Of a stretch of 64,000 bases of DNA, positions 21,545 to 33,900 are shown piece by piece (within the stretch, counting starts at the first letter, position 1; every line of letters starts with the position of its first letter). Where the stretch lies: positions 4,657,501-4,721,500 of the forward strand of contig NC_084936.1 in assembly GCF_958298935.1 (NCBI RefSeq), written 5' to 3'. The translations under genes were made by a program, and so were the position numbers. This DNA is from Phragmites australis. Its lineage: Eukaryota > Streptophyta > Magnoliopsida > Poales > Poaceae. The notes below the pieces were generated by a model that searched no databases, had not been told where the DNA came from, and saw nothing but the letters and a program-made list of their open reading frames with translations.

Positions 21545-21880
21545 TCTTTTTTTTTTTGGAGGATGAATAAACCAAACATGATGGCCTTCTAGAGAAACAC
21601 CTGCCTTAGCAAGTACATGAGCCTCCATGTTCGATCCCCATCCTTCGTAGGGAAATTCTGCCTGCCGAAAAGCTTATATCTTCTCCCTAATGTCGTGGTG
21701 CGATCCATCTCGGAGGGTGCTATCCCAGTTGTGCTTGCACATCCTTCTTCTTGCCTGATTCCACCAAATCAAGTTCGCCCAGGAACCTGGCCATGAAGCG
21801 AAAAGTATAAAGTGGACTCTACAATTCGATCCTCCTGACGATTTTTTTTTTTTAATAATGGAAGTACAACTTCCTCCTGG
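21545..21880 (-). mobile_element. 5'-truncated LINE tail (RNase H end plus poly-A)
   Basis: On the minus strand the sequence encodes a degenerate ANLIWWNQARRRMCKHNWDS, then SNMEAHVLAKAGVSLEGHH and VWFIHPP, followed at once by a run of about 12 A (plus-strand T run at 21547-21557). The AHVLAKAG...VWFIHPP ending is typical of the C-terminal RNase H-like region of plant LINE ORF2. It lacks everything upstream, the usual product of incomplete reverse transcription. Confidence 0.6.
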
Positions 21881-21948
21881 TGAGTTGCTCTTATCCTCGC
21901 AGCCCATACAGCTGTGAGTTGCTCTTATCCTCGCAGCCCATACAGCTC
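21880..21948 (+). repeat. 34-bp perfect tandem duplication
   Basis: The unit GTGAGTTGCTCTTATCCTCG...CATACAGCT occurs twice in direct succession. Confidence 0.9.
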
Positions 21949-21959
21949 AGCATGACACC

Positions 21960-23130
21960 AGGAGCTTTGTGAACACCGGTTGAGGCAAAGATTCGTTCAT
22001 GGAAGACAGCCTGACTATAAGTTGTATAAATCTATTGTATATGATAACCTTATCTATATACAAATCCTTAGGGGACTTCTAGATATTTGGATTATACGAT
22101 CGTATCTGAAAAGGAATCTCTGGACGTATAAAAACTACCTAGATATCCCTGAAATAAGGAATTATATCCCTAAGTTTAAGATGTCATGATCCTACTAGGA
22201 AAGAAATGCGGATCTTACATGACACCTCCCCTGTATAAGGAACTAGGGACCTGCGGAGGGGGATCCAATTAAGACAACGAAAGGCCAATTGCACACGCAA
22301 TCAGGAGCACAATCGTAACATTCATCGACAACTCGGCAGAAAACGCGCAAGGAGCCTATGACTAGTTGTAGAACCCATCTAGGCTAGCCACAACTCCCCT
22401 TGTAATCTATCTTGAGACTGATATAGAGTTATTATCCTCCGAGAGGCTCGAATCTGTATAAATCTCTGTCTCTTGGTGCTTGATTTGGCACGGTGAAGTA
22501 TCCCCAATTTTCATCAAGTATTCGTAAGATTGAAGCTTCATCGATTGTTGATAGCTAGCGCCATCTATGGGGATCTCTACCAACATCGTTAAATTTTCAT
22601 CGTCAACATTATCACTAACTTCACCGAATATCATGATGAAATCCCTCTACTAGGATGAAGTGTTCTACGACAACTTTGCCCTCTCTACTCACAAAAATCC
22701 AATGATTGATCGGGTGGATCTAGGCGACACCAATCCTGATGGCAAGTCCAACGACAACACGAGTCCTTTTATTGATGAGTATGCCAGGGCTCACAGTATC
22801 GAGCTTGAATTGCCTGAGAACCAAGATGTTTGCGCAAGTGGCGTGAACTGCAAGTCAGGATCTTCCCCTATAGCTTTTGGCAACTCAGATTGCCGAGGAA
22901 ACTTTCTAAGATATCCTTTGATGACAGGTTCTTGATGGACATAAACTCCTACCCTTGTGAAGTTTTCACTATCGGCGACAGAAACGGTCCACTGCCCAAC
23001 CCTCTTCAGGATGGCAACACGGTGGACTCAAAGGCCCTCGCTAATCTGGCTAGGGGGATTCGGACTCAACCCTTGTTGACGACATCATCTCGTGATCAGC
23101 TGCAAGACTGCTGATCTCTCAGATCTTAAT
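21960..23130 (+). mobile_element. Ty3/gypsy remnant: LTR, primer site, gag start
   Basis: An LTR-like stretch contains a CCTGTATAAGG promoter motif (about 22228) and ends near 22550. It is followed by GCGCCATCTATGGGGATC (22558 onward), the primer-binding-site type seen after many grass gypsy LTRs. The plus-strand frame after it (22660-23114) is acidic and broken by frame shifts and looks like a gag N-terminus, but no protease, RT or integrase follows. The left LTR boundary was not resolved. Confidence 0.5.
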
Positions 23131-23474
23131 ACCCTGCACCACCAACAAGGTGCCAGCCGTTATTGGTCTAAGACTGCTTATAGTCTTTTTGAGGTCTAAT
23201 ACTGGCTCCGACAAAGTGCCACATTAGCAAATTCGCTGATGTGGCACATCCTTCTGATTAGTCAACCGTGACACCTCAGCGTTAGTCCAAAGCCCTGGTC
23301 CATTGTAAACTCCTCTCAATCAACCATACCGGTCCACAAGTCCATAAACCTAGTGCACTGCACAGTAGCCAACCCAGTTAGCCATTGACAAAATCAACAT
23401 TGACAATTGACTGCTGACCATGGGCCCCACTAGTTAGTGACCCATCATTTTCTAAATTTCAAAAAAAAAAAAAT

Positions 23475-23966
23475 CCGACTGCAGCACGAGATTATTACAG
23501 TCGATTTTGCTAACGAAGCAACTATAATACTGAACATAGTACAGTCGGTTCATATGAAAAACTGACTGCAATACGGAGAATATTATAATCGGTTTCGTTA
23601 CTAATCGACTGTAATACTCTATATACTATTGTCGGTTCATATGAAAAACCGATTGCAATACAGAGAATGTTACAGTCGGTTTCATTAACTAGCTAACTAT
23701 AATGCACAGTATAATACAACCAATTCATATGAAAACCAACTGCAATATAGAGAATTTTACTGTCAGTTTGTGAGTCAAACCGACTGTAGTACTTTGTTTA
23801 GTTCAATCGATTTTGTTAACTAACCAACTGTAATAAAGATTATTACAGTTAGTTCTTATAACCGACTACAATAGTTGCTGATTTTTAGAGTCCCTTTCTT
23901 GCAGACAGTTTGAAACCCGGTTGTGAAAATGGTTACGAACCAATTGTGAAAATGATTTTTGTAGTG
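23475..23966. mobile_element. CACTA end fragment with ACAGTCGGTT subterminal repeats
   Basis: More than eight alternating copies of an ACAGTCGGTTCATATG or AACCGACTGTAAT unit end in TTTTTGTAGTG at 23966. The repeat family differs from the ACCGGCACTGATA family elsewhere. No matching left CACTA tip was found. The segment 23150-23470 to its left is AT/GC-mixed and shows partial similarity to 29.42-29.52 kb. Confidence 0.6.
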
Positions 23967-24480
23967 AGACTGATTCACGTAATGTTTATCCTATGGTTGT
24001 GGTTGCATCCGAGCTAATAAAATTTTATATCTAAATATACTAATAAATTTGTACTTTTGTTGAAACATTTCTTCAGAGAAATCTAGTAATATATATAGTT
24101 TTTATATAGACAATCTCGATAAATATTGATATATTAATGGTCAAGCTACTAATAGTTTAACTGCACGGATTCTAAAAAATAAATGAAAAAGAATAGAGGG
24201 TGTAGTAGCTAAACCATTAGGTATTACAAAACAATCGTTCTAGTAAAAGGAAGCACAAAGAGTACAGAACAGAGCCCTATGTGTTAGGACTCTTGAATCC
24301 TGGCTTGGCCACTACTCGTCAGTTGAAATGTATTAGTCAACATTAAGTCAGAAGTCAAGTTGGAAACGGCACTTAAAGTTCCATCTTCCTCGCATGTGCT
24401 GCGGACTGGAAGATCAAGTTTTTTCAACAACGTAGCTTGAAGAAAGGTCCATTGCATGCTGTATTGTTGTATTCAACCCA
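23967..24480 (+). promoter_or_regulatory. Upstream module P1 of terpene synthase gene 1
   Basis: Starting near 24180 with an eroded MITE edge and continuing from GTGTTAGGACTCTTGAATCC (24280), this stretch recurs at 52.65, 54.26 and 57.96 kb and, in its distal half, upstream of gene 2. Shared blocks include GGCTTGGCCACTACTCGTCAG, CAACATTAAGTCAG..AGTCAAG, CATCTTCCTCGCATGTGCTGC and TCCATTGCATGCTGTATTG. Two GTCAA (W-box core) sequences are present. It is likely ancestral promoter DNA of the terpene synthase family; function is inference. Confidence 0.6.
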
Positions 24481-24970
24481 TATGTCTTGACTTTGAATCC
24501 TTGCAAGGCCACATTTGTGGTAAGAAGATTTTTACGGTACACCTAAATAAATGTATGTCGTTCATTTACTTCATCCGATGGCTTAGATTGATCTAATGAT
24601 ACTGTTTCATTCACCAGTATCATTAAAGAGTATCATGAGTATCATAAGGGTAATAATTGTAAAAAAATAATGATAAACTTGTAAATTATATATTTAATTA
24701 AAGGAGGTCAAAATATTAGTTGGAATGATCTATTTATCTAATGACTGATTTTAGAGGTAAAAGTCGTACATAAGTAGATCGGACTGGCATTAATCTCAGA
24801 TCAACTGGCATTCATAAAAGTCTCCAAGCATGTGCCGTGGACCGGGAAATTGCATACTCGTAGTACAGCCGTCGTCGCTACCTGCATTCATGCACCATTG
24901 GACTACTATGCAATTTGTACCTGCATGCTGAGGCGCGGTTGCCGAGCAACGTAATTTTGCTGCTCTCCCT
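24481..24970. other. Promoter-proximal DNA of terpene synthase gene 1
   Basis: Not shared with the other upstream modules, so it may be an insertion between the module and the core promoter. Part near 24825 (CCAAGCATGTGCC) recurs upstream of gene 2 at 30276. No coding potential seen. Confidence 0.4.
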
Positions 24971-24972
24971 AG

Positions 24973-24982
24973 CCTATAAGTA
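24973..24982 (+). promoter_or_regulatory. Candidate TATA box of terpene synthase gene 1
   Basis: CCTATAAGTA lies 63 bases before the chosen ATG at 25045, a plausible distance for a short leader. An in-frame ATG at 24988 would lie almost at the transcription start and is disfavoured. Confidence 0.5.
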
Positions 24983-25044
24983 CCGCAATGCGACAGAGGT
25001 CAGCAAGAGGAAGAAAAAAGAAAACTAAGATCGATATCGACAAG

Positions 25045-28000
25045 ATGGCGCTTACGTCTGCAGTTTGCTCCGTCAAGGATGTTCAGGGGCTGCCAAAGTC
25101 TCCGACCTTTCACCCAAGTCTGTGGGGTGATTTCTTCCTCACTTTCCAACCACCCACCGCGCATCAGGTAACATCGACATCAGAATGATGGTATATGACA
25201 TTCTGATCCACAAAACTGACTGGTATACTTGCTTGTCATGTGCAGCGTGCATACATGGCAGAAAGAGCCGAAGTGTTAAAAGAACAAGTTAGGAAGATGC
25301 TGAAGGGCGCAAATGAAGTACCAAAAATACTGGATCTTGTAATCACACTGCAACGGCTTGGACTGGATAATCACTACGAGAATGAGATCGACGAGCTGTT
25401 AAACTTTGTTTACAATTCTGATTACGACGATAAAGATCTGCATTTAGTTTCACTGCGATTTTATCTTCTACGAAAGAACGGCTATCATGTGTCATCTGGT
25501 AAGGCCTTTTTGCTAGTAGGAAAAATGCTCAAAAGACAATCATAGAATACAGTTATTACTTACTACGTAAATTAAACCACAAAAAAGGGCACTGAAAAGT
25601 ATATACTAAGAAGCTTTGAACGTTATTAACCAACATCATAATACTGTTTATCATGCTTTATTCTATTTTGATGTCCATGCTTCATTCGATGACTTCAGTG
25701 CCATTTTAGGGGTCATTCGTAAAAAGGATAAAGTGGTTTTTATTATCGACATGTAGATCTCTATGAATATGTATATCAGTATGTCCATAGCTACTATGCA
25801 CTGATGTACCATCAGCTATATATTTTCAACTGCTCAAATCCCAAGATATGCAAGTTAAATTGAAGTCATGGTAAAATGTTCCCAGTCCAATAAAACCTTT
25901 GATGTGTGTTGTGTATTTGATTTGTGTACTTTGGAGCTAAACAACTAATATTCCTTATTTGCTTGACTTTGCAGATGTGTTTCTAAAGTTTAAAGATAAG
26001 GAAGGAAATTTTGTTGCTAATGATATAAAAAGTCTCTTGAGCTTATATAATGCAGCATACCTTAGGACACATGGGGAGAAAGTACTTGATGAAGCCATTA
26101 TATTCACTAGAGGCCAACTTAAAGCTGCATTAGACTCTTTGGAATCGACATTAGCAGATGAAGTATCTCTTGCCCTTCAAACACCTCTCTTTCGAAGGGT
26201 TAGAATATTGGAAACAAGAAATTATATCCCAATTTACGAAAGGGAGGCTGCACGAAATGAGGTCATATTAGAGTTCGCAAAGTTCAATTTCAACCTTCTT
26301 CAACTTCTTTATTGTGAGGAGTTAAAAAAGGTCACACTGTAAGTTAATTTAAACATTGAATTCTAAAATTCTCTTTAGTTAAGTCAATTACACAATATAT
26401 TTACCTTTATGTCATCACAGGTGGTGGAAGCAGCTTAATGTTGAAACAAATTTATGTTTTATTCGAGATAGAATCGTGGAAATGCATTTCTGGATGACAG
26501 GAGCATGCCCTGAGCCCAAATATTCTCTTTCACGTGTTATACTCACGAAGATGACAGCCTATATCACCATACTAGATGACATAATGGATACCTACAGTAC
26601 AACTGAGGAGGGAATGCTGCTTGTTGAGGCAATATACAGGTACGAGAGTCTCCTTTGTAATCTAATAATGATATTTTAATTTTATCTTCTACCCCATCCT
26701 CACTGTTAAATTTATATGCATTTATTTGTCATTTGTTGCATATGAAAACATCTGTCATGGTGAGGGCTTCACAGGCAGCAGCAGATTAGATTGCCTCTTA
26801 TTTAAGTATCTTAATATCTAGGTTAATTTAGGATATTATCTCTAGTAATTTGTTTATTTGGATAGGATTGTTATGAGTAGAGGTCTTAGGGGACAAGTCG
26901 AGTCAAGGCTACAAAATGCTAGACATTACATAATTGTTTGTCAAAACCAAGCGAGCAGTGGCAGAGCTTCAGGCCAAACGAAAGGTCCAAAACAAAAGGG
27001 TGAATGAGTAAGGAATTAAGGGAGCTCCATTATCTATAAATTAAAGACACTTGTTAGCCTATATAAAGCTAGCTCCATCCGTGCAACCACCAAGGATAAA
27101 CTAGCCTTTCTCCTCACATCCAAGTCTCCTCCCTCATCTTTTACACGCCTTTTACCTTCTCCTTTATTGTTCCAAAGGGATCCTTCCTATCCCCTCCAGC
27201 TCGGGCCACTGCACCTTACATCCACATCTCTCACACAGCCTCGCACTCGAGAGCAAGACATGTAGGCGTAGCTTCCTAAGCTCTGCACCTCCCTTGCCTA
27301 ATATTCCCCTCTCTTTTGGCAGAGATGCTTCTCCCTCTCCCTGAAAATCATTCCCCTAGCTCCCCTGCACCACAACCAAGCCCACTGACAATGGGCTACT
27401 CTATATTAAAAAAATAAATCATATCATTCATTAGTAATTACAAAAAATCTCATCAATGAAAATGTTTAAAGCAAATGATTGTAAGAGTTCCATATAAATT
27501 AGTTCTACTGTTGCTAAAAAATATATTTCTACTACTAAAGAAAATAACAATTTTGGAATATAGATTCCCAACAACAATTTTTTTTGATTTTGATTCGAAA
27601 CTTTGCATAAGACACACTTTAGCTATAAAATGTTTTCAATGGATTGTGAAATGCAGGTGTGAGGCGAACGCTACTGAACTACTTCCAGAATACATGAAGG
27701 ATTTCTACTTGTACTTATTGAAGACATTTGATTTGTGTGAGGATGAACTAGGAGAAAACAAAAGCTATCGGGTGTTTTATCTCAAAGAATTGGCAAGTAT
27801 TGTATTTGATGTTAATATCCATTGTAGACCTTTCTTCAAAAAATCAGTATGGCTTCACATTATTTGAACATATAATATGAATTCACATATTTGTACGTCT
27901 AATGCAGTTGAAGACGTTGGTCCGAGGATACTCTCAGGAGATAAAATGGCGTGATGAACATTATGTTCCAGAAACAATCAACGAACATCTAGAAATTTCA

Positions 28001-28682
28001 AGAACAACTGTCGGAGCTTTTCAACTAGCATGTTCTTCATTTGTTGGGATGGGTGACATCGTAACAAAGGAAACTCTTGACTGGCTATTGACATATCCAG
28101 GACTTCTCAAGTGTTTCACAACATTTGTACGACTCTCCAATGATATTGCATCAACAAAGGTCTTTCTCTATCTTTACTTTTCACATGTGCAGAACCTTTA
28201 TGTGTATTACGCACCTTAGCATTGCTACATTATTTAGTGAAATTGAACTTCACCATCAAATATAATCTTGTAACCAAATACCGCATGATAAAGGTAAATA
28301 ATTTAATAAGTGTGGTAGGAAAGTACCTCACTAATGAAAGACATTATTATTACACACACTTAGTAAATCTATTTAATATTTCTTCGTGTTGCAGCGTGAG
28401 CAAATAGGAGGGCACCATGCTTCTACTGTCCAATGTTATATGTTGCAGCATGGGACAACAATGCACAATGCATGTGAGAAGATAAAAGAGCTAATTGAAG
28501 ATTCATGGAAGGATATGATGAAATTCTACCTTACACCAACAGAACAGCCAAAGGTTGTGGCACAGACGGTTGTTGATTTTGCGAGGACTGGGGACTACAT
28601 GTACAAGAAAACAGACGCATTCACTTTCTCCCATACTATCAAAGATATGATAGCATTACTCTATGTGGAGCCACTGTTCTAA
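25045..28682 (+). CDS. Sesquiterpene synthase (TPS-a, maize TPS10-like), intact
   Basis: Seven exons: 25045-25167, 25246-25498, 25975-26338, 26421-26639, 27657-27792, 27908-28159, 28395-28682, summing to 1635 bases and 544 residues without a stop. The start ATG gives a 41-codon first exon like its neighbour. The N-terminus FHPSLWGDFFL lacks RRx8W and a transit peptide, so a cytosolic enzyme using farnesyl diphosphate is expected. R262-D-R264, DDIMD (299-303) and N443-D-I-A-S-T-K-R-E451 form the diphosphate and Mg2+ sites of the class I fold. Overall wording is close to the maize TPS10 type ((E)-beta-farnesene and bergamotene makers), but product is not predictable. Intron 5 uses a GC donor (27793). 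Intron 4 (26640-27656) is enlarged by unrelated sequence. The gene stands 2.3 kb upstream of a paralogue. A possible poly-A signal AATAAAG is near 28756. Confidence 0.93.
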
Positions 28683-30480
28683 ACTCTGAAAACACCCATT
28701 TACCAACTACCATAGTACTCCAAATACAATCTTTTACCACTTTCAGTTGTATTAAATAAAGTGGCGGCTGCCAGACTCGTGTTCACCAAATTATAGAAGT
28801 TAAGGTAGAGTAAGAAACGTTAGGTAAAGTACGAAACGTGTCAGCTGCTCATTGCGTCATTAAATGTATTGTGTTAGCCTCTCAAGTAATATTATTCGTT
28901 TGTCCCATACGTTGCTCTGTTTTTCAATCTTTGCTACAACTTCTGATTGGTGCAGAAAATGTGATACAATGGCAGATATTATAAAATTATGAGCAGGTGT
29001 TCATTATTATAGTTTGCTGCATATATACCATCCACATGAGTTCCAAAAACTATGTTTGGTCTTTCGATCGTTTGGGGAATTAATTTGGTTATAGCTTAAA
29101 TGGTCTATTTAAGGAAGTATTCTTCTTCTTGCCTGATTCCACCAAATCAAGTTCTTGCCCAGGAACTCTTAAATTCCTCCTGATGAACGTCAGCATCGCT
29201 CCCTCTCATCTCTTAGCCATGCCCATTTCCCCAAATCAAGCCCCTCTGTTCTTACCTAACCCCGGATGTCGCTGTCCTCTCAGCTCGGAAGTCGACGGGA
29301 AGCGAGATCGAGGCCAGACCAGTGAAGACCACCGCCATTGGTCCTTATTTTCTTCACCGCCGGCACCTCTTCGATCTCTACCGATCCGGCAAATTTGCTT
29401 ACGTGACCAACCATGCCACCTCAGCCTTAGTCTACAATCCCAATCCATCGTAGACAGTTTACCATTGACCATGGGCCCCACCAATCAGTGACACATCATT
29501 TTTTGAATTTTCAAAAGAAAAAATTATAAAATCCAAAAATCCTTTTTCTAAAGAATATTCTCCTTTTTTCTTTTTTCTAGAATTAACCTTCCAGCAAACC
29601 TTTCAATGTCTGTTCCTCCTCCGTTTCAACTTTGATTTTGACGATTCTTTTGTCTAAATTCAACATCTTTCCAACAACATCAGTTTAGTAATTTTTACTG
29701 TTAATTTGAATTTTTGTTTAAATTTATTTGGATTTGAGTTGTTATTGTTGTAGTTTACTTATTCATCATAATTTGCGTATTTTAGAAGAGGAAGCGCTCG
29801 AAGAGGAACCCAAGGACCTGTATTATGTGGAGAGACCGGAAGAAGACTTTGACAAAGTAAAGTCCAAACCCTTTGATCATATTCTACCTAAGTTTTATAA
29901 ACACAACTCTATAGATACATAAGTTTCGATCAAACATATGCTACCACAAGTCCTATTAATACAAGTAAACTCAAAAATAAAGAGAATAAAAAGATTACTA
30001 CCAACTTTAACATCTCCGACAAGATCAACAAGAAGAAGATCAAAGACCCTACTATCAACAACAAGACTTGACTTACAGAAGTACTAGTGATAACAATAGC
30101 ATCAAGTGTCATCAAGCGTCAATACGGCCACAAATATTTTTTATTTTTATTTTATTTTTCTTTTATTTTTTTCTCACCTCAGCAGCACTAGAATAAGAAT
30201 CATTGTATATTTTTACTCAAGTTTGATGTAAGGAGTGACGGCTACGGACACAAACGCATAAGTGATGCCATCTTCCAAGCATGTGCCATGTACTTTTTGA
30301 TGGTCGCATGCTCAGGTCGTCTTCTTAATTAAGATATTGGCTGGCAACTCGCAGCATGAGCTGTCCCTGTAGGTCGGCTCCTTGGACTTGCTTTGCTTCG
30401 ATGGAGACAGATTACCGGATTATATATTAGCCACAATAATCCCATGCATTGCGATGGAGAATGAATTAGTTTCCCTGCCA
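28683..30480. other. Intergenic region between the two terpene synthase genes
   Basis: Contains the 3' flank of gene 1, then at 29123-29166 a segment almost identical to 21752-21800, then a GC-rich piece with partial similarity to 23.27-23.47 kb (around the shared GACCATGGGCCCCAC). At 30120-30240 a block beginning AAATATTTTTTATTTTT and containing CTCACCTCAGCAG recurs at 49990-50120. A 45-codon acidic frame at about 29785-29922 is unrecognised. These are scraps of repeats; no gene is supported. Confidence 0.5.
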
Positions 30481-30800
30481 GTCAAAACAAGAGATTGGGT
30501 CAGATCCCTGCACAACATTAAGTCAGCAAAAAGTTAAAAGGATAAAATATTTTTTCACGTAATGACAGTAATATTCCTCACATGTGCTGCGGACTGGACA
30601 TAATATTCGCACCATGTGTCTTGAGGCTTCATTAAGTGGACATACTATTCCTGAAAGATCAAGTAACTTGGAAAAAGTCCGCTGCATGTTGTATTGTGGA
30701 CATACATTTTTCTTTCTTTTTTTTCTTTTTGGAGAAAACGGTGGTCGCATATGGAAGTTGTCTTCTGAAGAAATGGTTCGTCACAAGTTGCGTTTACGCC
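30480..30800 (+). promoter_or_regulatory. Upstream module P2 of terpene synthase gene 2
   Basis: Shares CACATGTGCTGCGGACTGGAC, ATAATATTCG, GTCTTGAGGCTTC, CTTGGAAAAAGTCCGCTGCATG and GTCGCATATGGAAGT..TTCTGAAGAAAT with modules at 24.3, 52.8, 54.4 and 58.2 kb. It ends about 55 bases before the TATA box of gene 2, so in this copy the module is the immediate promoter. Confidence 0.65.
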
Positions 30801-30854
30801 AACAATCGGCAAGACGGCAGCTTAGACCCTTGTTCGTATCTGCTGAACCAAAGG

Positions 30855-30863
30855 CATAAATAG
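30855..30863 (+). promoter_or_regulatory. Candidate TATA box of terpene synthase gene 2
   Basis: CATAAATAG lies about 91 bases before the ATG at 30954, with a GA-rich leader (30915-30950) between them. Confidence 0.5.
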
Positions 30864-30953
30864 CCCCACGATCAGGCTTCCATGTGTGTGCCATCTCGTA
30901 CCCAAAGCAGAAAGGAAACACGGGGAGAGAGTGAGAGAGAGAGATAGAGTAGA

Positions 30954-33900
30954 ATGGCGGCAGCGTGTGCAGATGGTCCTCGCTCCCACCATGAGGAAAT
31001 GAGGAAGCCTGCCCCCTTCCACCCGACTCTGTGGGGAGATTTCTTCCTTTCTTACCAGCCGCCGACTTCAGCAAAGGTAGTATTTTGCTCACACCACACT
31101 CATATAATCCACAATGTGTCGCACTATCACACGTCCAGAATACACATACCACTATAGATACATATGCTTAAGCGTGGATATCCTACAGTTCTCGAAAAGA
31201 AAGATAGATACATGCTTAAAACATTAAATGCACTCTGTAAATAAGAAAGTACTAGGATTTATACCCTAGTGGGTAGAATGGTAACTCCACGACTCAATCC
31301 CACCTTGAGATGGTTCCCGTGTGTTTTGTTTCTTTTGCTAAGCATGTCCCACAAATCAAGATCAGTGACTCCTTTGAGCATTTTTCAAATCTAGGACTCA
31401 CTTGCACCCACATTGCAAGTTGCTATACATACAATGCAATTTACTCTTTATGGATATATTAGACTATATGTACAGGACATGATCTGCAATAAACAATATT
31501 AACCATAAATTACCATAATTTCATGTTACCAAAACTTACGAAATATACTTTTTGTGAAAAACGTTTTCTCATATCACGTCTACTTTTCATATCACAAATC
31601 TAGTCAAAGTTGAGGATGTTTGAGACACAAATTAAAAATCATTCTATATGTATATATATTTCTAAGTGGAGGGGGTGTTTTGCTAAAATTCTGAAAGAAG
31701 CCACGATGAAATCCATGGATGGCTCAAATTAAAGAAATGCTTATTGTGCCATACTTGGGTGGTCGGGCCAGGCCTGGTTTGTTTCGGGCTCAGGAGGTGC
31801 CTTCCCAGACATGGCCCTAATTTACTTTTGCGGGCATAATCGGCCGGGGCAGATGTGCTTAGGTACACTCACAAGACAGGAAGCTGTAATACCCTTTGCC
31901 TGTCTTTGCTGAAGGAATCTCAAATGCGGGAAAGGGCTGGAGTGCTAAGGGAAGAAGTGAGGAAGATAATCAAAGGCTTAAACGATCTGCCAGAAATGGT
32001 GGACCTTATAATCACGCTGCAGCGACTTGGTCTTGACCACCACTACGAGGATGAGATAAACAAGCTGTTGCACGTTGTTTATAACTCCAATCACGATGGC
32101 GGTAATCTGGACTTTGTTTCGCGCCGATTCTATCTTCTGCGTAAAAGTGGCTATAACGTGCCATCCGGTGAGTCCTTATCATAGATACTGAGCTATATTA
32201 CATCTGAGAATGTATTACAAATAATGTTCGTTGTCTCAAATATTTATGCAGATGTATTTCTGAAGTTTAAAGATCAAGAAGGGAATTTTGTTGATGCTGA
32301 TATTGGAAGCTTGTTAAGCTTATACAATGCAGCGTACACGAGGATTCATGGAGAGACATTGCTTGACGAGGCAATTGCTTTCACTAGAAGATGCCTTCAA
32401 GATGGATTGAAACGTTTGGAATCACCACTCGCAGAGGAAGTGTCTTCTGCCCTTGATACACCTCTTATCCGAAGGTTTGGAATTTTGGAAATGAGGAACT
32501 ACATTCCTATTTACGAAAAGGAGCCTAAACGAAACGAAACAATACTGGAGTTCGCAAAACTGAACTTCAACCTTACGCAAATTCTTTATTGCACGGAGCT
32601 AAAAGAGGTCACGCTGTAAGTTTATTCAAATCCCACTTGGAAACCTAAAGTGCACATTTCAATCATGATGGCAATTTATTTGTTCTTGTGTACATTGTAG
32701 GTGGTGGAAGGAACTCAGCGTCGAATCAAACTTGAGTTTTGTTAGGGATCGGATCGTAGAGGTGTATTTTTGGATGAGCGGGGGATGCTACAATCCTCAA
32801 TACTCTCATTCTCGAATTATACTTACGAAGATTGTTGCTTTTATTACAATACTAGACGATACCCTTGACACATATGCTACCACTCATGAGAGTATGCTGC
32901 TTGCGGAAGCAATTGACAGGTAACGACTTTCTTGAGCGCGTCCAATGATTTCTGTGTTTCAAAAAATATATATATATCTGACATATAACTATTTAATAAA
33001 TGTTGGCAACGGTCGCATAATTTTGATTTATTTAAGCATGAAAAGAAAGAAACTGAAGTCTTAACTATGATGCAATGACATATATGTTGTAGATATGTCG
33101 TTTATAACATACTGAATTTTGTTGTGATGTTGTAGCTGGCCATGTTATGCCTTGCTCATAACAGAAAGGAAGGGGACTGGAATTACATAAGAATAAGCCT
33201 AGAACGAATTTTGGAGACATAATTTATAATATTTACAGTGGAAGGAAGAACACGAGGGAAAGTATTAAAATAATCCAGAGTTATAAAAGGAACAACATAA
33301 ATCATTCATGTGTTCCGCCAATAATCGTGTTTGGAAAAAGTTAGAATCAAATTGTCAAATAAGGCTAAAATTGAAAGGAAGTCACATAACACAGGAGTAT
33401 ATTATTATTATTGGAAGTAACCATACTAAAAAAAATGGAAAAGCAAATTCAGTTCCCATATTTCTAGACATGGTTTCTTTTGATTTTCTTTGAAAAGAAG
33501 AAATATTTTCTGTTGTAACCTTTAGCATTTACTTTTAAGATAGGGATTTTGTTCTAACATAATAAAATGCAGATGGGATGAAGGTGCAATATCTCTCCTT
33601 CCAGGATACATGAAGGATTTCTACTTATATTTATTGAAGACATTTTCTTCATTTGAGCATGAGTTAGGACCAGATAAGAGCTACCGTGTGTTTTATTTAA
33701 AAGAAGCGGTAAGTATTCTATTTGATCTTCCCTGACAGTTTATTGTTTATAAATACACGTACATGAAAAGTAATACATATCCGCTTATAAATATATAGTG
33801 ATTGAACATTACCAAGATATAATCACAATGATATAGCTCTAGAAATGTTATGTCCTTTTGAATAGAATTATATGTGTTACTGACATTAAGAGAAAACAGA

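Noticed and set aside
23475..23966. Regular repeats considered as a CRISPR-like array
   Set aside because: Units alternate in orientation, vary in sequence and spacing, and end in a CACTA tip; they are transposon subterminal repeats in a plant genome.
24988..25044. Upstream in-frame ATG for terpene synthase gene 1
   Set aside because: It would add a Lys/Arg-rich leader absent from the paralogue and lies only a few bases from the TATA box.
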